In this document: positions 59,672 through 64,000 of the stretch, piece by piece | Layout: each line of letters begins with the position of its first letter | Numbering within the stretch: position 1 is the stretch's first letter | DNA from: PALSA-505 sp036267135 | GTDB lineage: Bacteria > Actinomycetota > Actinomycetes > Streptosporangiales > Streptosporangiaceae | Assembly (NCBI GenBank): GCA_036267135.1 | Contig: DATAWQ010000063.1 | Coordinates: 62,001-126,000 of the forward strand | Direction of reading: 5' to 3' | DNA: 64,000 nucleotides | Notes under the pieces: model-generated | Database searches by the model: none | What the model was told of the DNA's origin: nothing | The model's input: the letters and a program-made list of their open reading frames with translations, nothing else | Program-made: the position numbers and the translations under genes

Positions 59672-61564
59672 ATGCGCAGGGGCGGGATTAGGCGGCGGGC
59701 GCACTATTGGTTCGACAATACGATGTCCCAGGGTACGGGGGCACTCATCGGATGGCTGGCACTGTGTGCAGGCTCTTCTGTCCTGGTTATCACTATACTG
59801 GCCGAAATAATCGATCCGCGGCAAATCGGCGGTGAGCCACGCGCGGCATTCTGGCCGCAACTATGGGGAAACATTATCGCCACATTCGACCTGCGGCCCG
59901 CAGATGTCGAAGGGCATGCACCTTATCTCTTTCTGCGGTTGGTTATGGCCCTCATCTACGTGTTTGTCGCCGGTGCGCTGATCAGCCTGCTGACCACCGG
60001 ATTCGGACGGCGGATGGAAGAATTGCGGCGCGGCCGCTCCCTGGTGATCGAACAGGATCACACGGTCGTGCTCGGCTGGTCCGACCAAGTTTTCACGATC
60101 GTGTCCGAGCTCGTCGAGGCGAACGCCAACCAGCGGCGGGGCTGCGTGGCCATCCTCGCCGACCGGGACAAGGTCGACATGGAACACGACATCCGGGTCA
60201 AAGTCGGCCACACCCGTGGCACCCGGGTAGTCTGCCGCAGTGGGTCCCCCCTCGACCTGGACGACCTGGAATTGGTGAATCCGGTCCAGGCACGTTCGAT
60301 CATCGTGCCCACCCAGCCTGGCACCGACGCGGACGCCCACGTGGTCAAGACGCTGCTCGCCGTGGTTAACAGCTCACAGCGGCGGAACGGCCAGCCGCAC
60401 CACCTGATCGCCACCGTGCGCGACCAGCGTAATGCGGCCGCCGCCAGGCTGGCTGGCGGCCCCACGGCCCAGGTGATAAGCGCCGACGACGTCGCCGCGC
60501 GGCTGGTCGCACAGACGTCCCGGCAGGCCGGGCTGTCCATCGTCTACACCGAACTGCTGGACTTCGCGGGCGATGAACTCTACCTGGCCGCCGAGCCCAG
60601 GCTGACCGGCCACACCTTTGGTGACGTGCTGCACAATTACCGCACCTCGACGGTGATCGGGCTGCTGCGTGGCGATGGCCATGTGATCCTCAACCCACCG
60701 ATGGACACCGAACTGGCGAGCAGCGATCAGCTGATCGCGATCTCGGCGGACGACGACACGGTGATCATGGCGGCGCGCGCCAGCCAACTGCGCGAAGACC
60801 TGATCGCGCCGGCGCGCGTCGTGTCCAACCCACCCGAGAAGATCCTCATCCTGGGCTGGAACCGGTGTGCGCAGCGAATACTCAAGCTCCTCGACAAGTA
60901 CGTGGCGACCGGCTCGGTCATCCACGTGGTGTCCAGCGACCCGGACAGCAAGCACGATGTCGACCAGGTGGCCCCTGGCTGCACGGTGGACATCGAGTTC
61001 ACCCTCGGCGACACCACCGACGCTGAGGTGCTGGAGATGCTCGGCCTGGACGGATTCGCCCACGTGATCGCGCTATGCGACGAGCGGCTGGACCCGCAGC
61101 AGGCTGACTCGCGGACGCTCATCACCCTGCTGCACCTGCGTGACATAGCCGACCGGCTCGGCATCCGCGTGCCGGTGGTCAGCGAGATGGCCGACGACCG
61201 CAACCGGGCGCTAGCACCGCTGACCGAGGCCGACGACTTCATCGTCAGCCAGAAGCTGATCAGCCTGTTGATGACCCAGATCTCGGAGAACCGCCACCTG
61301 GCCGACATCTTCGCCGATCTGTTCAGCGGGGAGGGTGCAGAGATCTACCTCAAGCCGGCGCAGGACTATGTCGTGTTGGGCCAGCCGGTGGACTTCTACA
61401 CCGTCACCGAAGCAGCCCAGCGCAGGAGCGAGGTCGCCATCGGGTATCGCCGTCACGCGCTGGCCTCGCATGCCCCGCAGTTCGGCGTGACCGTTAACCC
61501 GGACAAGCAACAGATGGTCACGTTCCAGCCGGGTGACCGGGTCGTGGTGCTGTCCGCCGGCTGA
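59672..61564 (+). CDS. CASTOR/POLLUX-type ion channel with TrkA-like domains
   Basis: 630 residues from the ATG at 59672, which has GGAGGG seven bases upstream; an in-frame TTG at 59621 is less likely. Two hydrophobic helices (about 22-45 and 88-112) flank a loop with FWPQLWGNIIATFDL, the pore-like part. After RRMEELRRGRSLVIEQDHTVVLGWSD come two large RCK/TrkA-N-type Rossmann units, the second beginning KILILGWNRCAQRIL. The architecture is that of bacterial CASTOR/POLLUX-related cation channels, gated by ligands at the RCK domains. It converges on the RNase E/G gene. Confidence 0.82.
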   Translation: MRRGGIRRRAHYWFDNTMSQGTGALIGWLALCAGSSVLVITILAEIIDPRQIGGEPRAAFWPQLWGNIIATFDLRPADVEGHAPYLFLRLVMALIYVFVAGALISLLTTGFGRRMEELRRGRSLVIEQDHTVVLGWSDQVFTIVSELVEANANQRRGCVAILADRDKVDMEHDIRVKVGHTRGTRVVCRSGSPLDLDDLELVNPVQARSIIVPTQPGTDADAHVVKTLLAVVNSSQRRNGQPHHLIATVRDQRNAAAARLAGGPTAQVISADDVAARLVAQTSRQAGLSIVYTELLDFAGDELYLAAEPRLTGHTFGDVLHNYRTSTVIGLLRGDGHVILNPPMDTELASSDQLIAISADDDTVIMAARASQLREDLIAPARVVSNPPEKILILGWNRCAQRILKLLDKYVATGSVIHVVSSDPDSKHDVDQVAPGCTVDIEFTLGDTTDAEVLEMLGLDGFAHVIALCDERLDPQQADSRTLITLLHLRDIADRLGIRVPVVSEMADDRNRALAPLTEADDFIVSQKLISLLMTQISENRHLADIFADLFSGEGAEIYLKPAQDYVVLGQPVDFYTVTEAAQRRSEVAIGYRRHALASHAPQFGVTVNPDKQQMVTFQPGDRVVVLSAG

Positions 61565-61571
61565 GCCCCCG

Positions 61572-61601
61572 GCCCGCCCGGCCTGGGTAGGCCTGACGGG
61601 C
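61572..61601. terminator. Bidirectional hairpin between convergent genes
   Basis: GCCCG and GGCC (61572-61576, 61580-61583) pair with GGCC and CGGGC (61590-61593, 61597-61601) around TGGGTA, with a small internal loop. It sits between the channel stop (61564) and the RNase stop (61612), serving either direction. Confidence 0.5.
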
Positions 61602-61611
61602 TCGGGAGCTT

Positions 61612-64000
61612 CTAGCCTTCGGCCGCGATCCCGGACGTCGCCGATGATTCCTGGCCGTGAGCAGATTCCTGGCTGCCGTTGGGGCTGGAGCCATCCGTCC
61701 CGCCGGAGGACGCACCACCGTCCGCCGAGGCATTGGCGATCACGGCGACGGCCTCGGCCGCATTGCCGTTGCTCCCGGGAGCGGCCGGAGCTGGCGTCTT
61801 ACGGCGCCGACGGCGGCTGCTCCCGGCTGGTTTTTCCTCGCTCGGGGCGGCGGAACCCTTGGCGTCATCCGTCCCGGAGCGATCGTCCCCGCGGTGCCGC
61901 TGCGGAGCAGGGGACGAGTGCTCGGTGGGCTCCAGCGACACGTGCACGCCCCGGCCGTTGCAGCACTCGCAGGTGACGGAGAACGCTTCGAGCAGCCCGG
62001 AGCCGACCCGCTTACGGGTCATCTGCACCAGGCCAAGCGAGGTGACCTCGGCCACCTGGTGCTTGGTCCGGTCCCTGGCCAGGCATTCGAGCAGCCGCCG
62101 GAGCACGAGGTCCCTGTTGCTCTCCAGCACCATGTCGATGAAGTCGATGACGATGATGCCGCCGATGTCGCGCAGCCGGAGCTGCCGGACGATCTCCTCG
62201 GCCGCCTCCAGGTTGTTGCGGGTGACGGTTTCCTCGAGGTTGCCACCCTGACCGGTGAACTTCCCGGTGTTGACGTCGACGACCGACATCGCCTCGGTCT
62301 TGTCGATGACCAGAGAACCGCCGCTGGGCAGCCACACCTTGCGATCCAGCGCCTTGGCCAACTGCTCGTCGACGCGGTAGTGGGCGAACACATCGCCGTC
62401 GTCCCGCCACCGGCTGAGCCGGTCCATCAGGTGCGGGGCCACGTACTGGACGTAATCATTGACCGTGTCCCAGCCGCCCTCCCCGGCGACGATGAGACGG
62501 CTGAAGTCCTCGTTGAAGATGTCCCTGACCACACGGATCGTCAGGTCGGGCTCGCTGTAGAGCAGTTCGGGCGGGCTCGCGGTCTTCGACTTGCGCTCGA
62601 TGTTCTCCCACTGGGCCGAGAGCCTGGCCACGTCCTGCGCCAGCTCTTCCTCGGCGGCTCCCTCGGCCGCGGTGCGCACGATCACACCGGCGCCCTCCGG
62701 CATGACCTGCTTCAGGATCTGCTTGAGCCTGGTGCGCTCGGTGTCGGGCAGCTTGCGGCTGATTCCGGTCATGGACGCGCCGGGAACGTAGACGAGGTAC
62801 CGGCCGGGAAGGCTCACCTGGCTGGTCAGCCGGGCACCCTTGTGACCCACCGGGTCCTTGGTGACCTGCACGAGCACCGACTGGCCCGACTTGAGCGCGG
62901 ACTCGATCCGCCGGGTCTGGCCTTCGAGCCCACTGGCGTCGAAGTTGACCTCGCCCGCGTACAGCACCGCGTTGCGGCCCTTGCCGATGTCGACGAACGC
63001 CGCCTCCATCGAGGGCAGCACGTTCTGCACCTTGCCCAGGTAGACGTTGCCGACGAAGGACTGGTGGCTGGTCCTGTCCACGTAGTGCTCGACCAGCACC
63101 TCGTCTTCGAGCACGGCGATCTGGGTGTGCTCGCCGCGCTGCCTGACCACCATGGCGCGGTCGACCGCTTCCCGCCGGGCCAGGAACTCCGACTCGGTGA
63201 TGACCGGCGGACGCCGCCGCCCCGAGTCGCGGCCCTCACGCCGGCGCTGCTTCTTGGCCTCCAGCCGGGTCGAGCCCTTGAGCCCTTGCACCTCGTCCCT
63301 GGCCTTGGCCGAGCGGGACGACGAACTCCTCGGCTCGCGCACGTGTACGACGGTCTCGGGCGGATCGTCGGGCGCCGGCTGGTCGTTGTCCGCGGAACCG
63401 CCGCGCTTGCGCCTGCGCCGCCTGCGGCGGGCGGCGCCGTCACCGGACTCGTCACCGTCCTCGTCGCCGCTGTCGTCGGCTGCTCCACCGCCCCCGGCGG
63501 CGTCGGCCGCTGCGCCGTCACCGGCGGGGTGAGCGTCCTCACCCGTGGTCTGGTCCTGACCGGGCTCGTCGCCGCCGTCCCCGGCTTTCTTCGACCGGCT
63601 GCGGCCACCCCGGCGGCGCCGACCTCGACCCGCGTCCTCGCCGTCCGCTGCCTGCTCAGCACCGTCCCCGGACGAGGCCGTGGATGTGGATGTGGACGTG
63701 GCGTCCGCATCGTCACTGGAGCGCTTGCCCGTGCCAGCAGTACCCGTGCCAGTGGCGCCCGTGCTGGAGGCAGCCGTGCTGGAGGCAGCCGTGCTGGCGG
63801 CCGGGAGCGTCGGCGGCGGCTGGAAAATGATCTTGGGGGCCTGGAAGGCCGGCTGGGCGACCGACGCCGGCACCTCAGGCGCGCTGAACCCAGCCTGGGC
63901 CGGGGCCGCGGCCGCGCTGAACGCCTCGGCCGGCGGCGCCGGAGCGCTGAAGCCGACGCTGACTACCGGAGCCGGGGCCACCGGGGCCGGGGCCACCGGG
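61612..64000 (-). CDS. rne: Ribonuclease E/G family endoribonuclease (5' end outside window)
   Basis: The frame stays open to the window end, giving at least 796 residues. A low-complexity Ala/Pro/Gly/Asp/Arg region (first about 245 visible residues) with basic RRRRR blocks leads to the S1 domain, where VGNVYLGKVQNVLPSMEAAFVDIG is the family signature. The catalytic domain has LVIDKTEAMSVVDVN and GGIIVIDFIDM, the two metal-binding Asp positions (E. coli Asp303 and Asp346). CECCNGRG, the zinc-link equivalent, follows. Another disordered tail ends the protein. It starts mRNA decay and rRNA/tRNA maturation. Adjacent rplU-rpmA is the normal actinobacterial context. Confidence 0.93.
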   Translation of the reverse strand, partial: PVAPAPVAPAPVVSVGFSAPAPPAEAFSAAAAPAQAGFSAPEVPASVAQPAFQAPKIIFQPPPTLPAASTAASSTAASSTGATGTGTAGTGKRSSDDADATSTSTSTASSGDGAEQAADGEDAGRGRRRRGGRSRSKKAGDGGDEPGQDQTTGEDAHPAGDGAAADAAGGGGAADDSGDEDGDESGDGAARRRRRRRKRGGSADNDQPAPDDPPETVVHVREPRSSSSRSAKARDEVQGLKGSTRLEAKKQRRREGRDSGRRRPPVITESEFLARREAVDRAMVVRQRGEHTQIAVLEDEVLVEHYVDRTSHQSFVGNVYLGKVQNVLPSMEAAFVDIGKGRNAVLYAGEVNFDASGLEGQTRRIESALKSGQSVLVQVTKDPVGHKGARLTSQVSLPGRYLVYVPGASMTGISRKLPDTERTRLKQILKQVMPEGAGVIVRTAAEGAAEEELAQDVARLSAQWENIERKSKTASPPELLYSEPDLTIRVVRDIFNEDFSRLIVAGEGGWDTVNDYVQYVAPHLMDRLSRWRDDGDVFAHYRVDEQLAKALDRKVWLPSGGSLVIDKTEAMSVVDVNTGKFTGQGGNLEETVTRNNLEAAEEIVRQLRLRDIGGIIVIDFIDMVLESNRDLVLRRLLECLARDRTKHQVAEVTSLGLVQMTRKRVGSGLLEAFSVTCECCNGRGVHVSLEPTEHSSPAPQRHRGDDRSGTDDAKGSAAPSEEKPAGSSRRRRRKTPAPAAPGSNGNAAEAVAVIANASADGGASSGGTDGSSPNGSQESAHGQESSATSGIAAEG

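Overview
The window is about 70% G+C, with GTG/ATG starts preceded by GGAGG-type ribosome binding sites, 4-nt GTGA gene overlaps, many TetR/HxlR/MarR regulators, a tRNA-Ala without encoded CCA, and the actinobacterial block rne-rplU-rpmA-obgE-proB / nadD-rsfS-gpgP. This points to a filamentous or soil actinomycete (Streptosporangiales/Streptomycetales-like). The species cannot be named from the sequence.

Left part, about 1-26.5 kb, is accessory and heavily eroded. Intact or nearly intact genes include a QueD-like synthase with a medium-chain dehydrogenase, a methyltransferase, an SRPBCC protein and a phosphatase (1.1-4.5 kb), a YdcF membrane protein, a secreted GH31 glycosidase, an aldo/keto reductase with a divergent TetR, a DinB protein, a VOC/MarR pair and a phosphotransferase. 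Between them lie many half genes: the C-terminus of an ECF sigma factor, a second sigma remnant, the C-terminus of a tricorn protease, fragments of an exonuclease, cytidine deaminase, SDR, YbjQ, TetR and HicA, and a frameshifted IS transposase. A 5.2-kb interval (18.85-24.07 kb) is bounded by tRNA-Ala(GGC) and a 43-nt copy of its 3' part. It looks like a remnant tRNA-inserted element. It carries a DUF6247 plus RelE-like pair (a candidate toxin-antitoxin module), the dead IS, a methyltransferase and an FMN split-barrel protein.

Middle part, 26.5-45 kb, is intact and metabolic/secretory: a type-B carboxylesterase, a GH18 chitinase with three ricin-type repeats, a peroxiredoxin with a divergent TetR and clear operators, a P-loop kinase, a DUF3311/monocarboxylate symporter pair, a 1131-residue secreted peptidase whose catalytic residues look like those of sedolisins, a helix-hairpin-helix membrane protein, an HxlR regulator facing a GNAT/small-ORF/thioesterase operon, a permuted papain-fold protein and an SDR.

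Right part, 44.5-64 kb, is core chromosome. A paaK-like ligase is translationally linked to nadD, rsfS and gpgP. After an insertion of about 8 kb (M48 peptidase, methyltransferase, sulfotransferase, NB-ARC/TPR protein, fumarylacetoacetase) comes rplU-rpmA-obgE-proB, then an ATP-grasp-like gene, a CASTOR/POLLUX-type channel and the RNase E/G gene, which runs off the window. proA, often found beside proB, is not present. The strongest leads are the candidate toxin-antitoxin pair in the tRNA-flanked remnant, the sedolisin-like catalytic set in a subtilisin-like scaffold, three well-defined operators, a probable CTG start for gpgP and a translationally coupled 25-codon ORF.
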